Positions 37,200-47,720 of a DNA stretch of 62,504 bases are shown here, one piece after another. Source of the DNA: an uncultured Prevotellaceae bacterium. Its GTDB lineage: Bacteria > Bacteroidota > Bacteroidia > Bacteroidales > Bacteroidaceae. The first letter of the stretch is position 1. Each line of letters starts with the position of its first letter. The notes beneath the pieces were generated by a model. It did not search any database. It was not told where the DNA came from and saw nothing but the letters and a program-made list of their open reading frames with translations. The translations under genes and the position numbers were made by a program. The stretch is taken from assembly GCA_902762325.1 (NCBI GenBank), contig CACWNV010000021.1, positions 1 through 62,504 on the forward strand, written 5' to 3'.

Positions 37200-40100
37200 A
37201 TGGAATATAATTATCTTAAAACATTATTTCTCTGTGTCTTAGCATTGGTAGGGGCCAATGCTGTAGCACAAGATAATTATGAAGAAGTCTATCATGCTGA
37301 TTGTTACGTAGATGGTATCTATTATAATCTTCATGGTAATTGTGCGACGGTGACATCCCGAACTACTACTTTTTGTTATTTTATAGATGATTGGGCTCGT
37401 AATATTTACCATTACTACTATTCATCAGATTATAGTGGAGACGTTTGTATTCCTTCTTCAATCACCGTAAACAACAAAACATATTATGTAACAAGTATCA
37501 ATGCTGGCGCATTCTCTAATTGTACTAACTTAACATCTGTTACCATCCCTAATAGCGTATCAAGTATAGGCCTTCGTCATAATTTAGAAGTTGGGGATTG
37601 GACATTGCTTTATGATGAAGGTGCATTCGAGGGTTGTAGTGGATTAAAAAGTGTTACTATTGGTAATGGTGTAACAACTATAGGAAACGGTGCGTTTGGT
37701 GGATGTGTTAATTTATCAGCTGTTCATATAACAGATTTAGCTGCTTGGTGTAAGATTAAATTTGAGTCGTCTAGTTCTATGTATGATTATCGTGGTGATT
37801 ATACTTATAATGAAATTTATGGTATTCCAATTGATTATAGTAGTAATCCCCTTTATTACGCACATCATTTATATTTAAACGGAAAGGAAATAGAGCATTT
37901 GTTTATTCCAGACGGTGTCACATATATCAATGATGGTGCGTTCTTTGGCTGTACAGACTTGATTTCTGTCACGATTTCTAATAGTGTGACGAGCATCGAA
38001 GAATATGCGTTTTCCTACTGTAATCTAGCATCAGTAATAGTATATGGTGAAGAACCGCCAGTTCTTAATGGAAACGCTTTTTCAGAATGCTATATTTTCA
38101 CTTTATGGGTTCCTGCTGGTACAACAGCGAAGTATAATGCCAGTTGGGGAGTAAGTGAAGATTGTATTTTGGAGATGGGAAGTGGTTTCTCTAACATTGA
38201 CTTTGCTGATGCAAAGGTGAAAGCCATCTGCGTCAACAATTGGGACACCAACCATGACGGGGAACTGAGTTACGACGAGGCAGCAGCAGTGAAGTCTTTA
38301 GGTAATGCTTTTCAAGGTGATAAGGATATAACCTCATTTAATGAATTGCAATACTTTACGGGACTAAAAAGTATCGGGTCTAGTGTAAAATCTTATGATC
38401 CTGTGGTTGAGTTTCCTCCTGTTGGCGCATTCGAGGGTTGCAATAACTTAAAATCAATATCAATACCCAATAGTGTAACATCAATTGGATGGAAGGCGTT
38501 CTCTGGCTGCAATGGTTTGACTGCAGTTTATATTACAGATTTAACTGCTTGGTGTAAGATTTATTTTTATTATTGTCTCAAAGGGGATGATAGTGAATCT
38601 ATAACATGTAATTATGCCAATGACTGTAATCCTCTTTATTATGCCCATCATCTATATCTAAATGGAACAGAGGTAAAAGATTTAGTGATTCCAAACGATA
38701 TAACAGAAATCAATGGGGCTGCATTTGCGGGCTGTAGTGGCTTGACCTCCGTATCCATCCCTAATAGTGTAACTAAAATAGGCGGATATGCGTTCGAGGG
38801 ATGCAGTGGATTAACTTCTGTTCATATCACTGATTTATCAGCTTGGTGTAAGATACAATTTGAATGTCGTTTTTATGAATGGTGGGCGAAGCAGGAAGAT
38901 ATGTTTCATTTAACCTTTAATTATAGTTGTAATCCACTTTATTATGCCCACCATTTATACATAAACGGAACAGAGGTGAAGGATTTGGTGATTCCAGACA
39001 ACATGACGAAAATTAGTAAAGGAGCATTTTACGACTGTGAATTAAATTCTGTAACAATTAATAATAATAGTTTATTATCAAGTTATTATGAATCTATTTC
39101 TCATTATGAAAACTATGATGATGATATTGAATCCTATCATTCATATTTTTTAGATATTTTTGGTAATCGAGTAAAAGAGTGTATCATTGGAAATGATGTG
39201 ACGACTATAGGGAGGTATGCATTCAAGGACTGTACAGGACTAACCTCTGTAACTATTCCTAAAAACGTGACAAGCATCGAATATGGGGCATTCTCAGGAT
39301 GTACAGGCCTTAAATCTGTGAATATTACAGACATAGGTGCTTGGTGTAAAATAAGTATCGACTATTATTATGATGATTATGATTATTATTATGGTTCTCC
39401 TGATTTTAACTGTAATCCGCTATATTATGCTCACAATTTATATCTTAACGGAACAGAGGTGAAAGATTTGGTGATTCCCAACGATGTGAGGGGTATTAGT
39501 AGTTACGCGTTTTATGGATGCACAGGGCTAAACTCTGTGAATATCCCAAATAGCGTGACATACATTGGATCTGGTGCATTCTCTGGCTGTGAATTGAATT
39601 CCGTGACAATTAATGGTAATAACTTATTATCACATTATAATTATTATGATGAAGTAAATGATGAAGAAATCCCTATTTCTATGTTTTTAGATATTTTTGG
39701 TAATCGAGTAAAAGAGTGTATCATTGGAAATGATGTAACGACTATTGGGGGGTATGCATTCAAAGACTGCACGGAACTGACCTCCCTGACCATTGGTAAT
39801 AGTGTGACAAGTATTGGTTTTGGTGCTTTCAGTGGTTGCTCATCCTTAACTTCAATTACAGCATTGCCAGTCTATCCAATGGAGATTGCCGAGGGAACAT
39901 TCCCCAACTGTTCAAATACTACCCTCTATGTTCCCGCAGGTTGCAAGAAGGATTATGAAGCAGCTGCTTACTGGTGTGACTTCAAGGAGATTATTGAATT
40001 AGGTGAAACGCTTAAAGACGGGGATGTGTTTACCGCCTATATACCAGCTTTGAACAAAACAAAATGGGTATCCATGACCTTTAAGGTGATGAGCGTGAAT

Positions 40101-41264
40101 GGAAAGACTGTACAGGTGGGGAACGGTGAGCATGCTGTTCCATTGTTAGTTACCAAAGAGATAACAATTCCTCAAGAAATCAAAGGCATGAGTGTGAAAT
40201 CCATCGGAAACAATGCGTTTGCCAACTGTTCAGGGTTGGTCAGTGTAACAATTCCAAATAGTATAGAGAGCATCGAAAACAATGCTTTTTCCGGCTGCTC
40301 AGGACTGGCTTGTGTAATAATTCCAAGAAGTGTAAAGAACATTGGAGCAGAAGCCTTCAAAGACTGCAAAGGGATAAAAGCGGTAAAGGTGGAAGGAACA
40401 ACTCCCGCTACTATTACCAACGTCTCTGCCTTCCCGAACCGTGCTAACATCGTCCTCTGCGTGCCCAAAGACAGCAAGCCGTTGTATGCCTCAGCCTATT
40501 GCTGGAAGGAATTCAAGGCAATCAAGGACGCCATAGATGGGGATGTGAACGTGGACGATGAAACAGATGTAATCGACGTGGTCGATATTGCCCGTTTTGT
40601 GGTGGGAAGACCATCAGAGGACTTCGTGGAGTTCATTGCCGATCTGAACTTTGATAATATAGTGAACATTGCTGACGCAGTGACACTGGTAAATATGATA
40701 GCAGGTGACCAGAACTTCGCCAAGCCATTCCATGTCAAGCCACAGTCAGAGAATCATGACGTGCTGACACTGACGGAGAAGACTGATGGCGGTCTTGCGC
40801 TCAATCTGGAGAATCAGCGTGGCTACACCGCCTTCCAGTTTGATATTTTCCTGCCCGAGGATGTTGACATCACGGAGATTGCACTCAATGGCTCACGCAA
40901 ACAGCAGCACCAGCTATTATATAATAAGGTGGGCGAGGGTCATTACAAGGTGGCTGCCCTGTCAACCTACAACCGCACGTTCAGCGGCAGCGAGGGTGAA
41001 CTGTTGGGATTCATTACCGATAGCAGTATCCATGATGACATCGTGATTGACGACATCCACTTCTTCACTCCCGACGGACAGGATTACCTGTTTGATGCCG
41101 TCAGCCTGAGCGGGACAACAGGAATCGGAACTATTGCCGTGGACGAGGAACCACATGACGGTGAGCGTCCTACCCTCTATGACTTGCAAGGGCGGAAGGT
41201 TCTCTCGCCTGCCGGCAGGAAGGGAATCTATATCGTGAACGGAAAGAAAGTCGTGATTAAATAA
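37200..41264 (+). CDS. BspA-like leucine-rich-repeat surface protein with dockerin-like domain
   Basis: The 1354-residue product has a signal peptide (about 1-23). Many LRR_5 (BspA-type) repeats follow (LTSVTIPNSVTSIGxxAFxGC pattern) over about residues 70-320 and 390-1110. An EF-hand-like loop DTNHDGELSYDEA is near 350, and a dockerin-like pair of calcium loops (DVNVDDETDVIDVVD, then DLNFDNIVNIADAV) is near 1120-1165. A cohesin-like beta domain follows (GYTAFQFDIFLPEDV near 1200), then a C-terminal tail GIYIVNGKKVVIK that resembles Bacteroidetes cell-surface sorting tails. It probably works as an adhesin or protein-binding surface protein. Codon use is AT-richer in the repeats than at the C-terminus. 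Next gene starts at its stop codon. Confidence 0.85.
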   Translation: MEYNYLKTLFLCVLALVGANAVAQDNYEEVYHADCYVDGIYYNLHGNCATVTSRTTTFCYFIDDWARNIYHYYYSSDYSGDVCIPSSITVNNKTYYVTSINAGAFSNCTNLTSVTIPNSVSSIGLRHNLEVGDWTLLYDEGAFEGCSGLKSVTIGNGVTTIGNGAFGGCVNLSAVHITDLAAWCKIKFESSSSMYDYRGDYTYNEIYGIPIDYSSNPLYYAHHLYLNGKEIEHLFIPDGVTYINDGAFFGCTDLISVTISNSVTSIEEYAFSYCNLASVIVYGEEPPVLNGNAFSECYIFTLWVPAGTTAKYNASWGVSEDCILEMGSGFSNIDFADAKVKAICVNNWDTNHDGELSYDEAAAVKSLGNAFQGDKDITSFNELQYFTGLKSIGSSVKSYDPVVEFPPVGAFEGCNNLKSISIPNSVTSIGWKAFSGCNGLTAVYITDLTAWCKIYFYYCLKGDDSESITCNYANDCNPLYYAHHLYLNGTEVKDLVIPNDITEINGAAFAGCSGLTSVSIPNSVTKIGGYAFEGCSGLTSVHITDLSAWCKIQFECRFYEWWAKQEDMFHLTFNYSCNPLYYAHHLYINGTEVKDLVIPDNMTKISKGAFYDCELNSVTINNNSLLSSYYESISHYENYDDDIESYHSYFLDIFGNRVKECIIGNDVTTIGRYAFKDCTGLTSVTIPKNVTSIEYGAFSGCTGLKSVNITDIGAWCKISIDYYYDDYDYYYGSPDFNCNPLYYAHNLYLNGTEVKDLVIPNDVRGISSYAFYGCTGLNSVNIPNSVTYIGSGAFSGCELNSVTINGNNLLSHYNYYDEVNDEEIPISMFLDIFGNRVKECIIGNDVTTIGGYAFKDCTELTSLTIGNSVTSIGFGAFSGCSSLTSITALPVYPMEIAEGTFPNCSNTTLYVPAGCKKDYEAAAYWCDFKEIIELGETLKDGDVFTAYIPALNKTKWVSMTFKVMSVNGKTVQVGNGEHAVPLLVTKEITIPQEIKGMSVKSIGNNAFANCSGLVSVTIPNSIESIENNAFSGCSGLACVIIPRSVKNIGAEAFKDCKGIKAVKVEGTTPATITNVSAFPNRANIVLCVPKDSKPLYASAYCWKEFKAIKDAIDGDVNVDDETDVIDVVDIARFVVGRPSEDFVEFIADLNFDNIVNIADAVTLVNMIAGDQNFAKPFHVKPQSENHDVLTLTEKTDGGLALNLENQRGYTAFQFDIFLPEDVDITEIALNGSRKQQHQLLYNKVGEGHYKVAALSTYNRTFSGSEGELLGFITDSSIHDDIVIDDIHFFTPDGQDYLFDAVSLSGTTGIGTIAVDEEPHDGERPTLYDLQGRKVLSPAGRKGIYIVNGKKVVIK

Positions 41265-41268
41265 TGAA

Positions 41269-41274
41269 GGGAGG
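41269..41274 (+). promoter_or_regulatory. Shine-Dalgarno sequence that decides the second adhesin start
   Basis: GGGAGG lies 7 nt before the ATG at 41282, where a normal signal peptide begins (MRKAFLSVIG). The alternative ATG at 41264 has no such site and adds six residues before the signal. Confidence 0.6.
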
Positions 41275-41281
41275 ACAAACT

Positions 41282-44065
41282 ATGAGAAAAGCATTTCTAT
41301 CCGTTATAGGATCACTGCTCGGCATGTTGGGTGTATTTGCTGATAACATCAGCATAACTGACGTGAATATAGAGCGTGGAAACATATTCAAGGTTGATGT
41401 TAATCTGAACAACACTGAGAATAATCTTGTGTCCTTCCAGATGGACCTTACTCTTCCAACAGGTGTCACAGTCGTCAAGGACAAATGCTCACTGAGCAGC
41501 CGCATCAGCGATTCAGATCAGGAACTGACCATCGGAAAGCAGGAGGAGAATACTTATCGCCTGACTTCCACCTCCTATTCTCTGAAACCTATCAAGGGGA
41601 CAAGCGGCAGCATCATCACACTTTGGCTGAAAGCCTCTGAGACGGCTTCTTCCGGTAATGCTACCATCAGCAACATCCGGTTCGGCACCAGTAACTCGGA
41701 ACGCATCAACATGAATGACGTGGAGTTCAAGGTCAATGTAATAGCTCCCTCACCTGTCATCAGCTTTGCGGATGCCACCGTGAAGTCGCTCAGTGTGAAA
41801 ACCTGGGACACAAATGACGACGGGGAGTTGAGCGAGGCTGAAGCGGCAGTTGTGAAAGAACTCGGGGCAGTGTTCAAAGGGAACACCAGCATTCAATCCT
41901 TCAATGAACTACGATACTTTACGGGATTTACAAGCATAGGCAATGATGCATTCCGCGGATGTACCCGCCTTTCATCATTCACCATCCCAGACCATATTAC
42001 TTCCATCGGCAGCAATGCGTTCCGCGGATGCAACGGTTTCACCTCAGTAACCATACCTGACAACGTCATCTCCATCGGCGACAACGCTTTCCGCGAATGT
42101 GGTAACTTGATGAGAATTAATATAGGCAGTGGCGTGAAGAACATCGGATCAATGGCGTTCGGTGCCTGTCCGGAAATGTCCGAGGTGTACTGCTACGCCA
42201 CAAGTGTGCCCACCACAGCTTATGATGCGTTCAACCAGTCGTACGCAAAGGCTGCAACATTGTATGTACATGCAACATCCATCCCCGATTATCAGAGCAC
42301 CAACCCCTGGGATAAGTTCGGAACCTTCCGTTCACTTCCAGATGAGGTGTTCACGTTGACCTACATGGTGGATGGTAGTGTTTTCAAGACCTATCGACTG
42401 GAATATGGAGCCACGATTACGCCTGAGGCTACTCCGACTAAAGAGGGGCATACATTCTCTGGCTGGAGCGATATTCCTGAGACCATGCCAGCGCATGACG
42501 TAACCGTTACAGGTACTTTCACGGTTAATAAGTACAAGCTGATCTTTATGGTGGACGGTGTAGAGTATAAGTCTATGGAAGTGGAATACGGAGCTTCCAT
42601 TACGCCAGAGACGGCACCTGTAAAGGAAGGTTACACTTTCTCAGGCTGGAGTGGGATACCAGGAACTATGCCAGCGCATGACGTAACCGTTACAGGTTCG
42701 TTTACGGTCAACAAGTACAAGCTGACTTATATGGTGGACGGTGCTGAGTATAAATTTATGGAAGTGGAGTACGGCGCAACAATCACTCCAGAGGCAGAAC
42801 CGATTAAAGAAGGGTATACATTCTCTGGTTGGAGCGGGATTCCAGAGACCATGCCCGCCCATGACGTAACCGTTACAGGTTCGTTTACTGTTAATAAGTA
42901 TAAGCTGACTTATATTGTTGACGATACAGAGTATAAATCATTTGAAATAGAGTTTGGTGCTAAGATTACACCAGAAGCAGAGCCAATTAAAGAGGGCTAC
43001 ACTTTCTCTGGTTGGAGCGGGATTCCAGAGACCATGCCCGCTCACGACGTAACTGTTACGGGTTCGTTCACGATTAATAAGTACAAGCTGACTTATATGG
43101 TGGACGGTGCTGAGTATAAATCTATGGAAGTGGAGTACGGCGCAGCAATTACGCCAGAGACGGCACCTGTGAAGGAAGGCTACACGTTCTCTGGTTGGAG
43201 CGAGATACCCGAGACCATGCCCGCCCATGACGTAACCGTTACAGGTTCATTTACGATTAATAAGTACAAGCTGACTTATATGGTGGATGGTGCTGAGTAC
43301 AAGTCGTATGAGATTGAGTTCGGTGCTACAATCATGCCGGAGGCAGAACCTGTGAAGGAAGGCTACACGTTTTCTGGTTGGGGTGAGATTCCCGAGACCA
43401 TGCCCGCCCATGACGTAACCGTTACAGGTTCGTTTACGGTCAACAGGTACAAGCTGACTTATATAGTGGACGGTGCTGAATACAAGTCGTATGAGATAGA
43501 GTTCGGTGCTATAATCACGCCGGAGGCTGAGCCCAAGAAAGAAGGCTACACGTTCTCTGGTTGGAGCGAGATACCCGAGACCATGCCCGCCCATGACGTA
43601 ACCGTTACAGGTTCGTTTACGGTTAATAAGTATAAGCTGACTTATGTGGTGGATGGTACTGAGTATAAGTCTATGGAAGTGGAATACGGCGCAACAATCA
43701 CTCCAGAGGCAGAACCGGTGAAGGAAGGCTACACGTTCTCCGGTTGGAGCGGGATTCCCGAGACCATGCCCGCCCATGACGTGACCATTACAGGTTCGTT
43801 TACCGTCAATAGGTACAAGCTGACTTATATGGTGGACGGTGTAGAGTATAAGTCTATGGAAGTTGAGTACGGCGCAGCAATTACGCCAGAGACGGCACCT
43901 GTTAAAGAAGGCTACACATTCTCTGGTTGGAGCGGGATTCCCGAGACCATGCCAGCGCATGACGTGACCGTTACGGGTTCGTTCACGATTAATAAGTACA
44001 AGCTGAAGGGTATACGTTCTCAGGCTGGGGTGAGATTCCAGAGACCATGCCAGCGCATGATGTGA
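41282..44065 (+). CDS. Cohesin-like/LRR/InlB-repeat surface protein, truncated by frameshift
   Basis: The readable part encodes 927 residues. It has a signal peptide (MRKAFLSVIGSLLGMLGVFA), a cohesin-like domain (about 20-160: FKVDVNLNNTENNLVSFQMD), an EF-hand-like loop DTNDDGELSEAEA near 185, a short BspA-type LRR block (about 210-330), then nine full InlB/Listeria-Bacteroides repeats of 61 residues (YKLTYMVDGAEYKSMEVEYG ... GYTFSGW). At 44005 a repeat is joined out of frame and translation ends at 44065 after KGIRSQAGVRFQRPCQRMM. The remaining C-terminal half (to 46120) is not translated unless frameshifting occurs. A sequencing or assembly error in the repeats is a real alternative. Confidence 0.75.
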   Translation: MRKAFLSVIGSLLGMLGVFADNISITDVNIERGNIFKVDVNLNNTENNLVSFQMDLTLPTGVTVVKDKCSLSSRISDSDQELTIGKQEENTYRLTSTSYSLKPIKGTSGSIITLWLKASETASSGNATISNIRFGTSNSERINMNDVEFKVNVIAPSPVISFADATVKSLSVKTWDTNDDGELSEAEAAVVKELGAVFKGNTSIQSFNELRYFTGFTSIGNDAFRGCTRLSSFTIPDHITSIGSNAFRGCNGFTSVTIPDNVISIGDNAFRECGNLMRINIGSGVKNIGSMAFGACPEMSEVYCYATSVPTTAYDAFNQSYAKAATLYVHATSIPDYQSTNPWDKFGTFRSLPDEVFTLTYMVDGSVFKTYRLEYGATITPEATPTKEGHTFSGWSDIPETMPAHDVTVTGTFTVNKYKLIFMVDGVEYKSMEVEYGASITPETAPVKEGYTFSGWSGIPGTMPAHDVTVTGSFTVNKYKLTYMVDGAEYKFMEVEYGATITPEAEPIKEGYTFSGWSGIPETMPAHDVTVTGSFTVNKYKLTYIVDDTEYKSFEIEFGAKITPEAEPIKEGYTFSGWSGIPETMPAHDVTVTGSFTINKYKLTYMVDGAEYKSMEVEYGAAITPETAPVKEGYTFSGWSEIPETMPAHDVTVTGSFTINKYKLTYMVDGAEYKSYEIEFGATIMPEAEPVKEGYTFSGWGEIPETMPAHDVTVTGSFTVNRYKLTYIVDGAEYKSYEIEFGAIITPEAEPKKEGYTFSGWSEIPETMPAHDVTVTGSFTVNKYKLTYVVDGTEYKSMEVEYGATITPEAEPVKEGYTFSGWSGIPETMPAHDVTITGSFTVNRYKLTYMVDGVEYKSMEVEYGAAITPETAPVKEGYTFSGWSGIPETMPAHDVTVTGSFTINKYKLKGIRSQAGVRFQRPCQRMM

Positions 44066-45472
44066 CAGTAACAGGTAAGTTCATCGTCAACAAGTACAAG
44101 CTGACTTATGTGGTGGATGGTACTGAGTATAAGTCTATGGAAGTGGAATACGGAGCTTCTATTACGCCAGAGACGGCACCTGTGAAGGAAGGCTACACAT
44201 TCTCTGGTTGGAGCGGGATTCCCGAGACCATGCCAGCGCATGACGTGACCGTTACGGGTTCGTTCACGATTAATAAGTACAAGCTGGCCGACGAAAGAAG
44301 GGTATACATTCTCTGGTTGGAGTCTGATTCCTGAAACTATGCCGGCACACGATGTAACAGTGACTGGTACGTTTACAAAGGGGAACTATAAACTGACTTA
44401 TTTGGTAGATGACGAAGTCTATAAGGTAATCAGTTATGATTTTGGTGATAAGATTACTCCTGAGGATGCTCCCCAGAAGGATGGTCATACCTTCTCAGGC
44501 TGGAGTGAGATACCTGAAACCATGCCGGCTCATGATGTGACCGTTACGGGGTCGTTCTCTGTCAATAAGTACAGGCTGACGTATATGGTAGACGGTGCTG
44601 AGTATAAATCCTTCGAGGTGGAATACGGCACTAAGATAATACCAGAGACAGAGCCGACAAAGGAAGGCTATACCTTCTCAGGTTGGAGCTGGATTCCTAA
44701 TAAAATGCCGGCAGAAGATGTAGTTGTAACAGGATACTTTACAGTCAACAAGTACACTTTGACCTACATTGTGGACGATGCCGAGTATAAGTCATTTGAG
44801 ATTGAGTTTGGTGCTAAGATTATACCAGAAGCAGAGCCAATAAAGGAGGGCTACACTTTCTCTGGTTGGAGCGAGATTCCTGAGATCATGCCGGCACATA
44901 ATGTGACCGTTACTGGGACGTTCACTAAGGGAAACTACAAGTTGACTTATATGATAGATGACGAGGTCTATAAGGTAATCAGTTATGATTTCGGTGACAA
45001 GATTACTCCAGAGGAAGAGCCGTCCAAAGAAGGCTACACCTTCTCGGGTTGGAGTGAGATTCCCGAGACTATGCCAGCCCATGATGTGACTGTTACAGGT
45101 TCATTCACGGTCAACAAGTACAAGTTGACCTATGTAGTGGACGGTACTGAGTATAAGTCATTAGAAGTGGAATACGGCAAAACAATTACGCCAGAAGCAG
45201 AGCCGACGAAGGAAGGCTATACGTTCTCAAGCTGGAGTGAGATCCCAGAGACCATGCCAGCGCATGACGTGACTATTACAGGTTCATTCACGGTCAACAA
45301 GTACAAGTTGACCTATGTAGTGGACGGTGCTGAGTATAAGTCATTAGAAGTGGAATACGGTACAACAATTACGCCAGAGGCAGAACCGACGAAAGAAGGG
45401 TATACATTCTCGGGTTGGAGTGAGATTCCCGAGACCATGCCAGCCCATGATCTGACTGTTACAGGTACTTTT
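42351..45472 (+). repeat. Tandem array of about 18 InlB-type repeats (183 nt each)
   Basis: The unit is 61 codons, with YKLTY(M/V/I)VDG at the start, YGATITPEAEP in the middle, KEGYTFSGWS and IPETMPAHDVTVTGSFTVNK at the end. I count about 16 complete and two shortened units. The two shortened units (joined at 44005/44006 and 44286/44287) lack unit positions 10-94 (85 nt) and 10-83 (74 nt), and both break directly after the sequence TACAAGCTG. The sum of the two losses, 159 nt, is a multiple of three, so the frame is restored after the second. Confidence 0.85.
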
Positions 45473-46120
45473 GTTGAGAACGAAAAAGAGAAGACTTTCG
45501 ATGTTGACGGAATAATATATGCCATCACTTCTGAAAACACAGTCACGCTAATAAGCGGTGAAGGTGCTCAAGGAGAGTATGAGATTCCTCAGACCGTCAC
45601 CTTCGATGGAGTGACATACACAGTTACGGCAATAGGTGACTCGGCATTTAAAGACAACAAGGACATTACTCAGTTGACCATTCCCGATAACATTGAACAA
45701 ATCGGGGCCAATGCTTTTGATGGATGTTCACGGCTGCAAACCATCTATATAGGCAAAGGAGTTCGGGAGATAGGAAGTAAAGCCTTTGCGAACATCGGAA
45801 CAGAAGCCAGTGGGTTACAGGTCTATTGCTATCCTGATGTCATCCCTGTTACGGCAATTGATGCCTTTGAGAACACACTGGTCTCTTCTGCCACATTGAA
45901 TGTCGTGGATGAGCTGGTGGATAATTATAAGGTAACAAGTCCCTGGATGGACTTTGGAAATATTTGCGGTTTGTCTAACGTCGGTATATCCAATATCTAT
46001 GGTGAAACAACAGACGTGGAGGTGTTTAACTTACAGGGACATAAGATGAACCATCTGCGGAAAGGTCTGAACATTATCCGCCATAAGAACGGGACGACTT
46101 CGAAAGTAATTGTCAGATAG
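44066..46120 (+). pseudogene. Out-of-frame C-terminal part of the InlB-repeat surface protein
   Basis: After the first break, one repeat and a half continue in another frame (44047-44334). After the second break the original frame returns (44339-46120). This last part encodes six more InlB repeats and a C-terminal LRR_5 block (ITQLTIPDNIEQIGANAFDGCS). It ends with a sorting-like tail (VFNLQGHKMNHLRKGLNIIR). It has no start signal or signal peptide of its own, so it is probably not expressed separately. If the two breaks were closed, the whole gene 41282-46120 would encode one surface protein of about 1670 residues. Confidence 0.7.
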
Positions 46121-46161
46121 TTGCTTTGATTGAAAGCTGGTAGATACCCCTGCTATAGAAT

Positions 46162-46195
46162 TAACCCCGAAGGTAATTGTTTACTTTCGGGGTTA
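46162..46195 (+). terminator. Terminator after the InlB-repeat gene
   Basis: TAACCCCGAAGGTAA pairs with TTACTTTCGGGGTTA (one G-T pair) around a 4-nt loop. A short run of mixed bases follows instead of pure T. The rest of the gap up to 46344 shows nothing I recognise. Confidence 0.7.
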
Positions 46196-46344
46196 CAATA
46201 TGAGTTAATTATTTTTAATTATCCGTTTTATGGAATAAACCGTAAGTCTTTTTTTTGCGTCTTAATACTAAAATAATATTGTTTTGGTATGTAAAAACTA
46301 AAAGAATATTCGTTTTTTATATAGTAAATGTAATAATTAGAAAT

Positions 46345-47700
46345 ATGATAAAGTTTCGTGCTATTTTAGCTCTTTGTTTTGTGGGGTGTCTCATTCCCGA
46401 TTCCGCGATGGCTCGTCAGTGGTCGTTAAAAGATTGTGTTGACTATGCTCTTGCCAATAACATTTCGTTGCAGAAGAGCCGTCTGCAAAAGCTCAGCGCA
46501 AAAGAAGACTATCTGCTGAGCAAGGCCGAGCTGTTACCGTCGCTCAGTGCCTCCACGTCTCACAACCTAACTTATCGCCCTTGGCCTGAGAATGGCTCTG
46601 CCACGGTAGCAAACGGATATGTTCAGGCAAGTATTGACAAGGTGTATTACAATGGTTCTTATGGAATCAATACTAACTGGACGGTGTGGAATGGTAATCG
46701 TAACCATAATACAGTCAAGTTAAATGCCATATCCGAGAAAAAGGCAGAACTTGATTCAGCCGTCACGGCTAATAGTATTCAGGAGCAGATTGCCCAGCTC
46801 TATGTTCAGATTCTCTATTCCGCAGAAGCGATAAAGGTGCATAAGGCAAGTCTGGAAACAAGCAAGATGAATGAGGAGCGTGGTAAGGCATTTGTCGATG
46901 TCGGCAAGATGAGCAAGGCTGATCTGGCACAGCTCACCACTCAACGTGCTCAGGATGAGTACTCTATCGTGGAGTCTGAGAGTAATCTGCGCAACTATAA
47001 GCGTCAGTTGAAGCAATTGCTGCAGATAACTGATGAAGAGGAGTTTGATGTGGTGATTCCCGAGCTGACTGACGAGATGGCTTTGCAGGAGATTCCCTTA
47101 TTACATTCGGTCTATGTGTCGGCACTTGATAATCGTCCAGAAATCAAGAATGCACAACTGGCTTTAAATTCAAATGACCTGACCCTTAAAATTGAAAAGG
47201 CAAGAAGATTGCCAACGGTGGGCTTCAATGCCAGTGCCATAACGAATACCACATCTATGAGTAAGAACGGCTGGGACAATCAGATGAAGAATAATTTCAA
47301 TCTGGGTGCCGGATTTAATGTAAGCATCCCTCTTTTTGATAATCGTGCCGCAAAGACGGCGGTTAATAAAGCAATCATTCAAAGACAGACCTACGAGTTG
47401 GATTTACGTGATAAGCGCACCGCACTGTATTCGACGATAGAGAATTTCTGGTTGCAGGCGGTGACGAATCAGAATAAGTTCAAGGCAGCCAAGGTGGCTA
47501 CGGAGAGTGCTGAGACCAGCTATGAGATGCTGAGCGGTAAGTTTCAGGAGAGTCTGATAAACATTGTAGAGCTGATGAAAGGCCGGGATGCGGTCATTCA
47601 GGCAAAACAAAATGAATTGCAGAGCAAATATCTTTCAATATTAAACATTGAGCTGCTGCATTTCTATCAAGATGGAAAGATTAAGGGAACAAGAGATTGA
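46345..47700 (+). CDS. TolC-family outer membrane efflux protein
   Basis: The 451-residue product from MIKFRAILALCFVGCL has a signal peptide. It has two halves of the outer-membrane-factor family: WSLKDCVDYALANNISLQKSRL at the start and YVSALDNRPEIKNAQLALNSNDL in the second half, with long coiled-coil helices and IPLFDNRAAKTAV. It forms the outer-membrane exit duct of a tripartite pump. It is the first gene of a four-gene operon with an adaptor and two ABC transporter parts. The frame extends 30 codons upstream but without a signal peptide, so 46345 is chosen. Confidence 0.9.
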   Translation: MIKFRAILALCFVGCLIPDSAMARQWSLKDCVDYALANNISLQKSRLQKLSAKEDYLLSKAELLPSLSASTSHNLTYRPWPENGSATVANGYVQASIDKVYYNGSYGINTNWTVWNGNRNHNTVKLNAISEKKAELDSAVTANSIQEQIAQLYVQILYSAEAIKVHKASLETSKMNEERGKAFVDVGKMSKADLAQLTTQRAQDEYSIVESESNLRNYKRQLKQLLQITDEEEFDVVIPELTDEMALQEIPLLHSVYVSALDNRPEIKNAQLALNSNDLTLKIEKARRLPTVGFNASAITNTTSMSKNGWDNQMKNNFNLGAGFNVSIPLFDNRAAKTAVNKAIIQRQTYELDLRDKRTALYSTIENFWLQAVTNQNKFKAAKVATESAETSYEMLSGKFQESLINIVELMKGRDAVIQAKQNELQSKYLSILNIELLHFYQDGKIKGTRD

Positions 47701-47720
47701 AGAATAATAAATTGAATGAT

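Noticed and set aside
42641-43960. Open frames on the minus strand across the InlB repeats (MRWHGLGNPAPTREC type)
   Set aside because: They are complements of the repeat units and share their period; no start signals, signal peptides or family features.
44047-44334. A separate small gene within the InlB array
   Set aside because: It is one and a half repeat units in the shifted frame between two deletions, with no signal peptide or promoter.
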